Positions 10,701 through 22,889 of a DNA stretch of 64,000 nt are shown one piece after another. The stretch is from Gnetum montanum (taxonomy: Eukaryota > Streptophyta > Gnetopsida > Gnetales > Gnetaceae): NCBI GenBank assembly GCA_015680685.1, contig MNCI01007975.1, positions 101,761 through 165,760 on the forward strand, given 5' to 3'. Position 1 is the stretch's first letter. Every line of letters begins with the position of its first letter. The notes under the pieces were generated by a model, which saw nothing but the letters and a program-made list of their open reading frames with translations, was not told where the DNA came from and searched no databases. The position numbers and the translations under genes are program-made.

Positions 10701-13090
10701 ATGTCTCCTTCTTCCTAAGAAAGTGCTTCACCGCTTAGGTTTGACACAATGAATAGTCAAAGGCATAGTACACATGATGATTCGCTAGTGCCCCAACAAT
10801 TTTGCTTGGTATACACTCATTCGATGAGTATGTACTAGAATTTACCTTTATCCTCCACCATGATGAACAATTGCGATGGCATGATTTAGAGGGTAACATA
10901 GTGTTACCACCTAATTGCTTAATCCTAAGCATGCTTCTTCACGCTCTCACATGAATTGGTATGCAACACTTACAGTCAGAGTACATTATGCATGAACAAG
11001 ATTCGAGAGATTATCGATCCATGGAGGCATAATGTCAAAGTGACCTACAACAGTAGAGACATTACAAATCTATGAAGGAAAAGTGGTCTCAGGATGTCCC
11101 ATATGTCATAAGTGAAAACAAGGGTGGTGAACCTGCATTGAGAGGTTTTCCACATAACGATGTTCCTCTCATTGACTTCGGTTAAGGAGTTGTGTATTAG
11201 AATCTTCACTCAACTATTCATAACCTAGGTTCTGATACCAATGGACACAAGGGATCTAAAAAAGGAACATGAACACATGACGATGATGGACATTCTGATC
11301 GTAACTATGGCCAAGGTCACAACCACCAAAGAGAAAGTGACAGGCACCATCATGGTGCTAGTCCTTCTTCCTCTCCACCTTCATCATCTCCTTCCCCTTC
11401 TCCTTCGAGATCTAAATGCAACCACAAAGAGAAAGATCATGAGAACAATGATAAGCGAAACAAAGATCATAGACGAAATAGTCGAGAAAGGGGATGAGGG
11501 CATTCTAGAGAAATGCATCATAAAAGGAGAGAGAGTAGGGAACATCGTAGGCATCATAGACACCATAGAGAATATGATCACGATGAACCCCCTACTCTCT
11601 ACCATAAGTATGCTAGATATAATCAAGGCTGTTAGGATTCCAACAAGGCACCAAAAGGATAGTAGGATCAAAGATTAGACATGAACAATATCCCATGATC
11701 TGAAGGGGGATATAACACTGATCCTCAAAATCATCTACAAGCATTCTATGATGCATGTGCCTTGCAAAATATAGAAAAAGAGTGGCAAGAACTAAAGTTG
11801 TTTCCACAGACACTGATCAAAGAAGTAGAAAGCTGGTACCGGTCCTTAGAGTTGGAATCCATTCATCAATGGAGTGCCCTGTTAGAGTTATTCAACGATA
11901 AGTATCAAATGTACTCTCAAGTGTCCAACCTGCGAAAGTAAATCCAAGGATGGAAATAAGGAGGACACGAACCCTTGGATGCTATCATGGACCAATATTA
12001 TGAATTATTACATTATTGCCCTTGCCATGGTTACTCACAGAGGAAACAACTACGTCATCTTGTAGATGGGCTTAGGTATAAAATGTGAAGAACCCTTGGG
12101 ACTTATGTCCAAGGGAGACTATTCGAGCTTAGAGTCCATCAAGTACAAAGATTATTGGAGTAAGCTGCCAAAGAGGAAGCTAAGTTAAGGAAAAGAGAAA
12201 GTGCGGAGGAATACAATAAAGATCCTTACCTCCAAAAGAAGGAAGTTAGATTTTGTGAGGATGAAGAAGAGTCACCACTCAAAGAGATGGTGAATAGGAA
12301 AAATTTAACCATTCAAAAGTTTGCATCAGATGTATCGACAAAGGTAGACCAAATGTGGAACTCCCTAGATAATAAATTTCAAACCGTTCTCAAAATAGTA
12401 GAGGACTCTAGGGAACAAGGTAGTGATCGAGAGAGGAGGCAAAAGAAAGAAGCTAAATATGCATGTAATAAAGGTAAGGGCAAAGTTACCATCATTGAAG
12501 AGGTTGTGGATCTGGATATAGACAATGATGGCAGATGTGAGATATGCCAATATGACCATCCTAAAGGATGTTGCCTAGTAATCTCACATCTGCAAGAGTT
12601 TGGGGTGTATGCACTAAACCCACGAGTAAATAGATGGCAAACACCCCAAAGGTTACCTTATCCTCAAGGTAACCAAAGGTAGTTCCACCAACCCTTGATG
12701 TATTATCCAAGTGGAACTTCACTACAACCAAATGAATAGTATCAATAGTGGCAACACCCACAATCATGGGGAATGCCACCACCACATCAAGAGTACTCTT
12801 ACCGTCAACCTGACCCATACGGGTACTACGTGCAGTAGCTAATCTCTCCATGTGACTCTACTAGTCACATCACTCCTCAACCTCACTACCAAGTTCACGA
12901 GTACTATAGAACTCCTTCTCCTAAGAGAGATGTTTTACAAATGCACTATCCTTTCCATTCAACAGCACCTCTTCCACCCTTAGCTCCATTACCACCTACT
13001 TTAGTTATGTAGGGAGAGCTCCCTACCCAACCATAGCAACGTAATGCTACAAGGGCTATCAACCCTTAACATACTATTATTTTAGACAAT
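10701..13090 (+). pseudogene. gag: gag of element C
   Basis: The start is the first ATG after the leader (ATGTCTCCTTCTTCC), matching the starts in F and G. The order is: an N-terminal block FDEYVLEFTF and DEQLRWHDLEGNIVLP (10810-10920), a Ser/Arg/His-rich basic segment (SPSSSPPSSSPSPSPSRS near 11370), the gag core (11700-12200), the CEICQYDHPKGC knuckle (12535-12575) and a Pro/Gln/Tyr-rich tail. About fifteen stops are scattered through it, many TAG where F or G reads Gln or Trp. The charged, low-complexity middle is unusual for gag and might bind RNA. Confidence 0.8.
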
Positions 13091-13239
13091 CACACAAAGA
13101 AGAGACATTTCTTTAGAACCAATAGTCCAACTAAGTCCTTACAACCATAAGTGGCTAATCCTACAAACGCTTTGCTATCATTTGAATCTTTGGAGCTTCC
13201 TTCAAACTAAAGACCACACTTAACACACACAATCATGTT

Positions 13240-13924
13240 GACTCATGCCATTATTGACTGAATTAAAGTTGGTTGTCTTCTTAGGAAATTCTTTGATTTT
13301 GGGAGTCCTCTTATATATTTACAAATCATTGGGAATGAGCCGTGTAAAGATCTTTTGGATTTAGGTTCTGGTGTCAACTTAATCTCTCAAGAAATGTATA
13401 AAGCTTAGAACCTACCTTCACTAAAAAGAGTAGCATTCATCTAGAGCTGGCTACCAGTCCATCACTGTCCCATTAGGACTAGTGGAGGACATTGTCACCA
13501 CTATTTGTGGGTGGTCATATCCAACCAATTTTCTAGTGATTTAAGTTAACAATTGTAAGGGGGCTTCCCAATCATTATGGGAAGAGCATGGCTAAGCACA
13601 ATTGATGCGCACCTAGAAATACATAATCTTTCCCTAGAAATATCAAAGGAAAATACGTTCAGAAAGATGGAGAAGAAGAAAGTTCCATGCATCGCATATA
13701 GTGACACAGGGTGTAATTACATGTAGAAGTCTTGGTTCATACNAAAATCCCTAATGAGTTTAAGAAAGAGCCCCTTGAGTTAAAATCATTATCCACTAGT
13801 ACAGAGTATACATTTCTCAAGAATGGAAAATTGGTAATCATTAATACTAAGCTCGCTTCTCAACAAAAAGAAAAACTGCCAAAGATGGTAAACAAATGGT
13901 CAAAAGCCTTTGCTTGATCATATC
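13240..13924 (+). pseudogene. pol: Protease remnant and linker of element C
   Basis: The catalytic region reads CKDLLDLGSGVNLIS: the Ser after the catalytic Asp has become Leu. A one-base shift near 13430 breaks the following block, and IIMGRAWLSTIDAHLEIH resumes at about 13575. A single N at 13743 stands where element A has about 240 more bases. The linker then reads EPLELKSLSTSTEYTFLKNG, the segment that precedes RT. Confidence 0.75.
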
Positions 13925-15120
13925 TCAAATTAACTGGAATAGATCCTAGGATATGCCAACATAGAATCTACTTTAACCCCTCTATGAAGCCTCGATGACA
14001 ACTGTAGGTAAATGGAGGGTGTGTATAGACTTTAGGCTACTGAACATGGCAACATTCAAAGACCACTTCCCATTGTCATTCGTCGACCAAGTCATAGACA
14101 CCATTGCAGGATATTACTACTATAGTTTTATAGATGGTTACAGTGGATACAATCAAATTCAAATAGCACCAAAAGACCAAGCTAAGACCACGTTCACAAG
14201 TCCTTGGGGGACTTTTGCATATAGGTAGATGCCGTTTGGCTTATGCAATGCCCCAGCAACGTTTCAACGTTTGGTTCTATGTATCTTTCAACAGCAAATA
14301 GGGAATGGTGTGGAGGTCTTCATGGATGATTTCTCCACCTATGGAGTGGACTTGGAGCAAGCATTGAACCGATTAAAGCAAGTACTGAAATAATGTGTAG
14401 AAACCAACTTAAGGCTCAATTGGCAAAAAAGCCATTTAATGGTCCAAGAAGGCATTGTGTTAAGGCATAAGATTTCACAAATAGGGATAGAGGTGGATCT
14501 TGAAAAGATTAAGGTTATCCAAGAAATCACTTGTCAAGCTAAAACTGTAAAAGATATCAGGTCATTCCTTGGACATACTAGCTATTATAGATGCTTCATT
14601 GAGAACTTTTCAAGGATTGCAAAACCATTGGTAGAACTAACGAAGAAGGATGTACCTTTTGAATGGACTAGGGAATGTGAGCTAGCTTTCCAAACCTTAA
14701 AATAGAAGCTCATAGAAACACCCATTCTACAAGCTCCTGACTAGTCCAGACCATTCCACATAATGACTGATGCGTCCAACTTTTCCTTAGGAGCTGTACT
14801 CACTTAGTTAGATGACCAGAAATGATCCTATTACATCCACTGTGCGAGTTTAAGTATTCTTGGTGCATAGCTTAACTACACCACAATAGAAAATGAGTTA
14901 ATGTTTGTGGTGTTTGCACTAGATAAGTTTGGGCACTATGTATTGGGCTATAAGATATTTGTACATACAGATCATAATGCAATTCAGTTCCTAATGAATA
15001 AACCAATGGTGAGCCCTTGCATCATATGGTGGCTCATGATCTTACAAGAGCTCGACCTTATAATGATCGATCGTAAGGGCACCGAGAATGTTGTTGTTGA
15101 TCATTTATCTCAGTTATGAT
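13925..15120 (+). pseudogene. pol: RT and RNase H of element C
   Basis: RT has lost about 160 bases at its N-terminal side (junction near 14005). It then reads KWRVCIDFRLLNMATFKDHF, YSGYNQIQIAPKDQAKTTF, MPFGLCNAPATFQRLV and VFMDDF (about 14318-14335). RNase H reads TDASNFSLGAVL, IENELMFVVFALDKF and VHTDHNAIQF. Stops occur at 14226, 14390, 14701, 14744, 14806, 14824 and 14869. It is a better match to the family consensus than element A. Confidence 0.85.
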
Positions 15121-15389
15121 GGGACAACAAAGAGGAAGAATATCCAATTTCTGATCATTTCCTCAATGAACTCTTCTTTGCAGGTGTAATAAATAATCAA
15201 TTCACCATAGAGACAAATTGGTATAGTAGCATTCTTACCTATCTCCTCACACAAGAAACACCACAAGGGTTAGATGTTAAAAAGAAACAATAGTTTCTTC
15301 ACCAAGCCAAATATTTTATGGAAATTAATGAAAAACTTTATAAAGTATGTTCTGATGGCTTGGTCCGATGGTGTGTTCTTGATGTAAAT

Positions 15390-15820
15390 CAATTGCGATT
15401 TCTCCATGATGCTTATGAGGGCCCTTGTGGGGGTCATTATGCTAGGCGACGAACAACCATTAAAATCTTGCTTGTAGGATATTATTGACCTACATTGTTC
15501 TAGGATGCTCATCATTTTATCCAATTTTGTGAGCATTGCCAATGTGATGGGGGAATGACTACTAGGATGGAGGGTCTGCAACAATGGATTCAACCCTTAG
15601 AACCCTTCAACATAGCAGGAATTGATTTTATGAGGCCTATTACATCAATGTCCAATGGAAAAGCTGACATGGTTGTTACTATTGACTATTTTACAAAGTG
15701 GGTAGAAGCAGCCACAGTTATGGACTATATATCATATACTACTGCACGATTTCTTCAACAAAAAATTGTAAATTGTTTGGCATGCCTTGTGCACTTATTT
15801 TTGATAATGGTACACATTGT
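15390..15820 (+). pseudogene. pol: Integrase part 1 of element C
   Basis: The HHCC region (YEGPCGGHYARRRTT, FCEHCQCDG) and the first catalytic block AGIDFMRPITSM are present, up to DNGTH at 15803-15815. The frame is then cut by solo LTR J. The first zinc His, before EGPCGGH in element A, has become Tyr. Confidence 0.8.
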
Positions 15821-17256
15821 TGTACTGACCTAAATTGTCGGTGTAAGGCTGGAAATGAAACAGACACCGAGAGATCGTCGGACAGTCACAGTTGACCCTG
15901 CCTTCACCCGAGGACAAGCTAGAAAAGTAAATGAAGGTAGAGTGCCTTGGATGGTCTGCTCGCAGATCAACCAAGGACTTCCCCGAGCGTAAGCTACGGC
16001 TAGCGCTGGGGTTATCGTAAACGGGATGTAAATGGAATGCAAACAGCAATATGAAATGTAAATAGAGCGTATTGAATTTTAAATAAAGCATAAATAGAGC
16101 TATATTGTAGACAAAGCATAAACTGAAGTAAATAATGTAAATGGAAGGCAATAATGAAACTGTATTGTATTGTTTAAACAAGAATATGCACTGGTCAAAG
16201 CGTAGTTGCACATGTGTGGATGGCAAGTCAAATGCCTAGCCCTGGAATGATATGATGCAATGATGTGATGATGAAATGGGATGAACGTGAGAAATACTTG
16301 GAAGCCAACAATCAGGTTTGTCGAGCACCCAAGGATTGCAAATTCTGTCCTTCTTCAAAGTTGCCAATCTCTCCAACTTTCGCCTCTTCCAATCTTTTCT
16401 CCTCCTCCCCCATTTATGTGAATTGATAGGGTATTTATAGGGTTGGATTAGGGTTTGGCTAGGGTTTTAAAGAATGGAATCAACGATTGGGAGATGAGAG
16501 GAAAATAGATCTAGTGACATGTGTCCCATGGATAGTTGGCACGAGTTGGATGTGTGCTGGATATTTGTCTTCTTTGACCAGGTTCAATGTATTTTACAAT
16601 TTGTGGGTCATTCAAGCCCATGAAAATACAAACAAATTAGAGAAACAAGCCCTCAAGCGATAAAAATTTAAAGAAAATTTAGAAAGATTAGCTCCAGCTC
16701 TGGCTCGCTTGAAAAGTTATATATATATATATATATTTTGAATATCCGGTCCGATTTTGAATTGGCTTCCATGTCCCCTTGCCATTTTACAGATTTCTTG
16801 AAAAGAAAATCAAGAAGGATTAACACTGCGTCTCTAATTTTGGCCTCGCTTGGTGACGCTGGGGTTACTTTTTCAGATGTTGCACAGCGTAAGGATCAGC
16901 GTCACCAATTTTTAGAGCCCCAAAATTGAGCCAAAATGACTTGATTTCAAGGGTGTAAGTCATCCTCAAGGTCCACTATTGATAACTATGGGTCCCAGCC
17001 TTCAAAAATTCTAGATTTCAGCCCAAAATTGCAAGTTTTGGAGGTCACACTGCAGGTCACACTACAAGTCACGCTGAATGCTAGACAAGCAAGGCGGTGT
17101 TAATCCTTCTTGATTTTCTTTTTCAAGAAATCTGTAAAATGGCAAGGGGACATGGAAGCCCATTCAAAATCTGACCGGATATTCAAATATATATATATAT
17201 ATATAACTTTTCAAGCGGGCCGCGCTGGATTCTAGACCAAAATTAGTGGTGTTTCA
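15821..17256 (-). mobile_element. Ogre-type solo LTR J nested in integrase of C
   Basis: It is 1,436 bp, reading TGAAACACCACT to GGTCAGTACA on the minus strand, flanked by ATTGT at 15816-15820 and 17257-17261. Excision plus one ATTGT restores the integrase sequence of element A. A TATA box (CCCTATAAATACC) lies near 16435 on the minus strand. Its 3' end (CTCTCGGTG, TTTCCAGC, GGTCA-TACA) resembles the end of the LTR of element D, so it belongs to a distant Ogre/Tat family. Its U3 holds a 126-bp inverted repeat. No internal genes are present. Confidence 0.82.
16704..17219. repeat. Inverted repeat with (TA)n tips inside solo LTR J
   Basis: Arms are 16704-16829 and 17094-17219, about 126 bp each with few mismatches, separated by 264 bp. 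Each outer end carries CGCTTGAAAAGTTATATATA, so the arms include the (TA)n tracts at 16718-16736 and 17188-17206. Confidence 0.85.
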
Positions 17257-17905
17257 ATTGTATAGGTGTGACTTTTCAAAAGTTGATGCAACGCTTAGGA
17301 GTTGAGCACAAGTTGACTACACCAGATCATCCTCAAGCGAACGATCAAGCTGAAGTCACCAATAGGAAGTTGAATGATGCTCTTTTGGCATATTGCTCCA
17401 TGTGGAAACTCTCTATAGGCTACTCTCCTTATGCGTTAGTGTATGGTAAACTTCTAACACTCCCTATCCAAGCTGAGCTCCGTACACTATCTACAGCATG
17501 TGACCTCAACCTTGACCTCAATCTAGCATGGAAAGAATGGTTGATGAACCTTAACTTGTTAGATGAAAATTAATTAGGCACCCTATCATCCAATGAACTG
17601 CACAAGGCCTTTAACAAACAACATCATGACCTAAGGATTAGGAAAGTCAAATACCAATTGGGAGATAAGGTTCTTTATTAGAATCCCACACATGTGCCAC
17701 AATGAACTAAATTTCAAACGCTATGGGAGGGACCTTATATCATTCATGAAACTTTTCCTTCAAGGGCCATGATGATCTATAAACTTGAAAGCCTGGGAAG
17801 AAAATTATTAGTCAACATCTAGCAAACCAAACCTTTCCATGAGCCTAAAATGGCTAGTACTAATACTACCTCTGTTGGTGGACAACCCTGCTCCTTATTT
17901 CGGAT
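17257..17905 (+). pseudogene. pol: Integrase part 2 of element C
   Basis: It continues as LMQRLGVEHKLTTPDHPQAN then DQAEVTNRK, retaining the catalytic Glu. Compared with A, about 60 bases are missing after the Glu block. The tail reads KVKYQLGDKVLY, LWEGPYIIHETFPS and KLLVNI. Stops include TAA at 17571 and two TAG/TGA in the tail. Confidence 0.8.
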
Positions 17906-19794
17906 CTCCTCCTTCCAACTCAGTCGTGGCGGAGATGGCCACCAATGCTAACCATTCTAAGCCCTCAATTTCTTTTGTATATTTGTTTTGCACATTTTTC
18001 ATCTTTACTTGTTTTTGTTTTACACGATCGTTAACATTTTTAACATTCTTACTATTTCTTTGTTTGATTTATTCTTACTCGTCACATAATAAGTGCTCAT
18101 GATGGTGGATTGTACTATAATGATGTTGATTGCTAATGTTTGGTTTTTACCTTTAACTTTTAATGTTGATGCGAAGATATGGTTTCTTTTGATAAAATAG
18201 GTAATGAGTCCACATCATTCATTCATCCATTCAGCTCTATGGTCTTCCTTGATCTTGGAACTATACTATCCCTTTTTCTAAGTAAACTTATTCATGAATT
18301 AGTGGCTTGGTACTCTTCAACCCAAGGAAGGATTCAAATGGATTGAAAAGGGTGTGACCTCAAGGGGATTTGACACATTTGTTATAGCTATTCTTTTGGG
18401 TACTTGGGATGTTTTTCATAGCTTTTCCGCCATTCTACTCTTGACCAAATATCAGGAAGTTGACCAAATCAAATAAGTCTTTGCATGGTGTGGTTCTCAT
18501 AAAAAAAAAGCTGGCGGGAATTTAAAGCACACCCCTTAGACATAATAAAGAAACATAGGCTATAGGCACTTGTTATGTCACTGGAAAGACATGTTTCCCA
18601 TGCCTGAAGGTTTCCTCTAACTAAGGCTCTTTCTCACTTCCTGCTCTTCTATTTTTTTCTTGTTGGAATGGTAGTAGCCTTGTAGAAGCACTCTTGCTAC
18701 TTCAGGAAGATGGATTGGTCTAGTGTGTTGATGCGAGGTCACTGGATATGGTTAGTTTTGATCTGGATTTGGAATGAATTCTATTAAGTTACCTAAACCA
18801 CATAATACACAAGGGACTTTACACAACCTTGATCTTGGGATTCCATCCCATTCTCTCTTCTCTTCCAAATTTATTTCCATATTCCACCTCATTGCTAGTT
18901 TTATGATCAATCTATATCTTGGTCGTTGCATTATTATTCTTTGGTAAACTCTTATCGGTAAGTTCTTAACCATTGTTTTCATATGTCATTCCTAGAACCT
19001 ATGGACTCTTTAGTTTGTGGGTTTGTTAGGGCATAAAGGGCATAAGCCTACTTTGGGGAGGAGCCATTGGCATTCCTTGATGGTGCAATTGTTTAGTTCT
19101 TTATTTTAAACATTTCCTGAAATCAACCATTTTCCATTTCAACCATCCATGACCTCCTATTTTGTTTTATTGGCCTCACTGTGTTATTTCTCTATTCTTC
19201 CTTGTTCTTTCATTTTCCATCTTATTGCTACTAGAGGTTCGCTCTTAGTCGTGGGGGCCCTGGCACAAAATTTTCCATTCCATTACTTACCTCACCCCTA
19301 CACCTTAGGTAGTCTCTAGTTACAAACCTCTAACCTAGTATCTACCATACCCACAACCTAGCCAATGTGCTTCATAGCGAGGCAAGGTATCAATCACATT
19401 ATATATTATCTATCCTTGCTAATTTGCGACTGTGTTGTGTGTGTAGATGGCAATCACATGAACAATGGACTGGGATAGGAGGAAGCACTTAAGATGGACT
19501 GGAGTTGAAGCAGTTATGCAAGGAACATGCATTATATGGCCATGGATGAACAATGGTGTGCACAATCTTGACATCGGTAGCAACATGCCTCATTTTCTTT
19601 TCTCTCTCTCTTCAAGCTATGAAATAAAGGTCTGGATATCATCTATGTCTAGTGTTCACCACAATGGGTATGAACAACAATGTTGTAATATATTTGTCGA
19701 TCTATTCACCGAGCATTTTGAGTTTGTCACTCCATGTCAATGATCCCATACCTTTTCAATATTTTATAAGGAACTTTAGGATGAGTTTTCATTT
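17906..19794 (+). other. Long 3' noncoding region of element C
   Basis: It is collinear with that of A. The motif AGTCGTGG(C/G)GG is at 17922 and 19247. The paired arms GGTGTGGTTCTCAT and GGAATTTAAAGCACACCCC near 18490-18530 enclose an A-run. An ATG at 19447 after TTGTGTGTGTAG matches the position of the ATG at 7537 in A, but the frame has an early stop. Confidence 0.6.
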
Positions 19795-19807
19795 AGTTGT
19801 GGGGGTA
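19795..19807 (+). promoter_or_regulatory. Polypurine tract of element C
   Basis: AGTTGTGGGGGTA directly precedes the 3' LTR start TGATGAACCG. Confidence 0.8.
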
Positions 19808-20642
19808 TGATGAACCGTGATATTAGATCCACAATATTGGATCTACGATATCAAAGCCTACCAAGTGATATTGGACATTCGATATCGGGACCTGTCTCGT
19901 TGCCTATAAATAAGAGGTGGGCGCACTTGGGTTTGACATTAGTTTCTTAGTCCCTTACCTAAACTCTTGCAATTTTTCCTTTCCAGAGTTAGAATTATTT
20001 GTGAGCACTCGTAGTAGGAGTCATAAAGTGAACAGATCTTTATTCGAGCATTATGTACCTAAGCACACCTTGTGTCCGAAAATAAAGACAAACTTTGTGA
20101 TAAACCTTGCAATATTCAGAATAGCTTATTTATTGCATTTAATGTTATTCATAGTTATTTAATGCTTTCGTTAGTTAATTGATGTTGCTTTTATTGGTTT
20201 GTTAATTTTCACGAGTAAGCACACTCAGTACGACCACTTTGAGCATACGTGGAATACTTCATAACCCAGTAATGATTAGCGCTTGGTAATCCCAGTAGTG
20301 TTACATTGGTTCAAGATGTGTACGCAGGGTGGGAATGGATGCTGGTGTTAGGACTAGTTAGAACCTAGCGAATTCGTTAAATTAAATTAGTTACTTAATT
20401 ATTTCACTTCTCCCTTTTAGCACAAGGACATAAACATAAACATAAAAAACATAAAAATCATATACCTCAAGTTTACTTAACCATACAATCGTGGCATACG
20501 AGTAAGCTTGGGAAGACAATGATCGCCTAACCCATCCTTGTTCTATGAAGGCGCATAAGCACTTAGTCCTTGGAGTTCAACCAGATCACATGTAATGCTC
20601 ATATTCAGATGGTTGAATGTAGGGGTACCTTGTCACTCATCA
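19808..20642 (+). repeat. 3' LTR of element C
   Basis: It is 835 bp. The U3 has GATATTAGATCC/GATATC repeats, a TATA box (CTATAAATAAGAGG) at about 19903, and AATAAA near 20082. It ends TCACTCATCA and is followed by the CTAAT duplication. Confidence 0.92.
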
Positions 20643-20647
20643 CTAAT

Positions 20648-21146
20648 GAACATTGGAATAGTAAATAACTTAAGAAATGTAAATGACTTAGTAAAAGTAA
20701 ACAACATGGGAAAGTAAATTTATTCTATGTGATATGCTGGAATGATGAAGAATGATCCCAATATTTATTGTCATTTGTGAATGGTATCTAGGAAAAATCC
20801 ACTTAAACAAAGATTCCATACAACTATAATTCATCATACTATTGGCTTTCACAACTAACTCTAACTTCAAGAAAATAAATTGTAGGAATTTCACTAAGTT
20901 TTTTACTCAAACTTGTTTTTGACATGATAGTGGTATCATATTTATAGGCATGAGAATGGTCCACTACATTGTATTTACAATTATGTATGTTGAGATATAA
21001 TATCACATCTACGATATCATAGTCCTTTACAATAAGTGTTTCATGAGCCTAAAAGAAAAGGTAAAGAACCAAGAGGGAACAAAAAGGATATGACATCAAG
21101 GGAATCTATGAATTCTCTAAAGTTACTATTATGAGCCTTATTATAG
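20648..21146 (-). repeat. Right fragment of old LTR I
   Basis: On the minus strand it has CGATATCATAG-type repeats (near 21010), a TATA box (CCTATAAATATG, near 20945) and then transcribed LTR-like sequence running into the CTAAT site of C. With 9840-10016 it forms one LTR split by C. Its upstream limit, perhaps near 21055, is uncertain, and D inserted just beyond it at 21146. Confidence 0.5.
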
Positions 21147-22800
21147 TGAAACACCCCAAAAAAATACGAGGTCATCCTAGCTTCACCAGGCCTTGCAATC
21201 CACGCAGCACTACGGTAGTTCTCCAAGAGGAGAAGACTCTGAGTTTGGGCTGTCCAGTTCGGCATATTTTCTACTTTAGGTGTCAACAGGTTCTAAGGGT
21301 CATCCTGCCTATCCACCTAAACATCTTGCTTGATCGACAGCCTACTCAAAAATAACACGGAGTTGGTAACAATACTCTGGGTGCACGAAAAGCAGTTCGG
21401 CAAGTTTTCTAAGTTGCAAAGTTGGCTACGCTATGCTATGCTGTGTAGCATAGCACACTTCAGAAGACGATTGTAGAACGAAACACGACATCAATTGTAC
21501 AGTTAGCCTCCTCACCCAGCTTCGGGTCCTGCAACAATGTCCCTTTCCGTTAGGAAGCAGGGGACTATGTCTGCTGCTACGCTACACTGAGCTACAAGGC
21601 GCAGCAAGGTGTAGCAATCCTATGGAAGAGACAAAGGGCAACTCGAAGGGCAAGAGCAGCAAAATATGTAAGTCTTACACCGTAGGAAACAAAGTCTAGC
21701 AAATCGATGGAGTTTCTGTGACTAAGGATAGTTGTTACGCTATGCTACGCTACGTAGTGTAGAACAACGTAGCAAGAATGCAGTGCAGACATTGATGCCA
21801 TGCCACACCAAACGTGCCATGCTGTAATGCATAGTAAGGTATGAAGGTGGTTGCGTGACATCAATGCATCCCATCGAACCGTTGGTGCGCACCCCTAAGT
21901 GCTGACAGCGCAAAAACGGCATGTCAGGTCCACAGTTGCAATGCTCACAACGGTCATGAGCGTAACGGCCACGTTGGCATGAGCAAGTTAGCAAAAATCT
22001 AGAGCACGTGGCATCCAGACTATCCCACTTACATACCCTCAGTCCTATAAATATCCCAACAAGTAGCATTCAAAGGATCTATCTTTTTTTACTTAAAAAA
22101 AAAAACTTTGGAGGGGGCTTTTTTACTCTCTTCGGGCTCTAACTTTCTCCTTGGTTTCAGTTCGGCTATTCTTGAGCTCTCTCGCTCCCTGGAGCTCTTC
22201 TGAACTGATACTCTCTCTGATCCAGTAGCAAGCATTATAAAGTTCCTATTCAGCATTGTAAACAACAGCCATTTTCGGTTGACATTCCATTCTGCCTCCC
22301 TTCTTTCTTCTACCACCTTGGTAGAACCCTGCATTGTCAGTCCTGAAGTCTACGCCTTAGCTCCCAAGTTGTTTGCCTAACGCATTTGGGTTACTCCTGA
22401 GGCCCCTGCACTACGCCATGCTGTGCAATCGGTTGTGCCTACTTCGAGCAAGACAAATTTGTAGCTTCCGAGTGGTGCATTTTCCTAACTATGCTTTACT
22501 TAGTTTTTTAACATTATTGCATGTTGCATTATTTCTTGTTTTATCTATTTTTAAGCATCATTTCATTTGTTTATTTGTTTCCCCGTTTATTGCTTCGCAT
22601 TTTCATTCCTGTTTCAATACATACGTTGCAAAAGGCTATATAGACGCCGATGTAAGTCCCTGTCTGATCAACCAAACCGTTCAGGGTGCCCTGTATCTGC
22701 ACGCATTCCTAGCATGGCCCTCCCATAAGTACGGGGTCGAGACTGTTGTGTTCGCCGACCTCTCGGTGCTTTCCAGCTATCAACATTTTTGGTCACTACA
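21147..22800 (+). repeat. 5' LTR of element D
   Basis: A TATA box (CTATAAATA) is at 22045-22053. The U3 is rich in GCTACGCTA and TAGCGTAGC palindromes, for example near 21428-21455 and 21733-21775. The LTR ends GGTCACTACA. Confidence 0.9.
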
Positions 22801-22806
22801 GTTTTC

Positions 22807-22823
22807 TGGCGCTAGAAGGAGGG
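22807..22823 (+). promoter_or_regulatory. Primer binding site of element D
   Basis: TGGCGCTAGAAGGAGGG starts six bases after the LTR. Tat-lineage elements have primer sites of this form; I cannot assign the tRNA with certainty. Confidence 0.65.
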
Positions 22824-22889
22824 CTTTTGGTGCCTTTTCCGCGTGTCACGGTAGTTCTGTGAGCCTTTTGCATCCTGATACGCATAAGT

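Larger units (their letters stand above)
10017..20642 (+). mobile_element. Complete Athila-like element C with both LTRs
   Basis: The two LTRs (10017-10561 and 19808-20642) both run TGATGAA to CTCATCA. The element is flanked by CTAAT at 10012-10016 and 20643-20647. It has a tRNA-Asp-type primer site, gag, protease, RT, RNase H, integrase, a long 3' region and a polypurine tract. Total length is 10.6 kb, including a nested 1.4-kb solo LTR. The LTR pair differs at very roughly one base in seven over the first 200 bases by eye, nearly all transitions, so it is old. Single Ns at 10229 and 13743 mark local deletions of about 290 and 240 bases. Confidence 0.92.

Noticed and set aside
15795-16226. 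143-codon minus-strand ORF at the edge of solo LTR J
   Set aside because: It crosses the insertion boundary and the transcribed part of an LTR; no domain.
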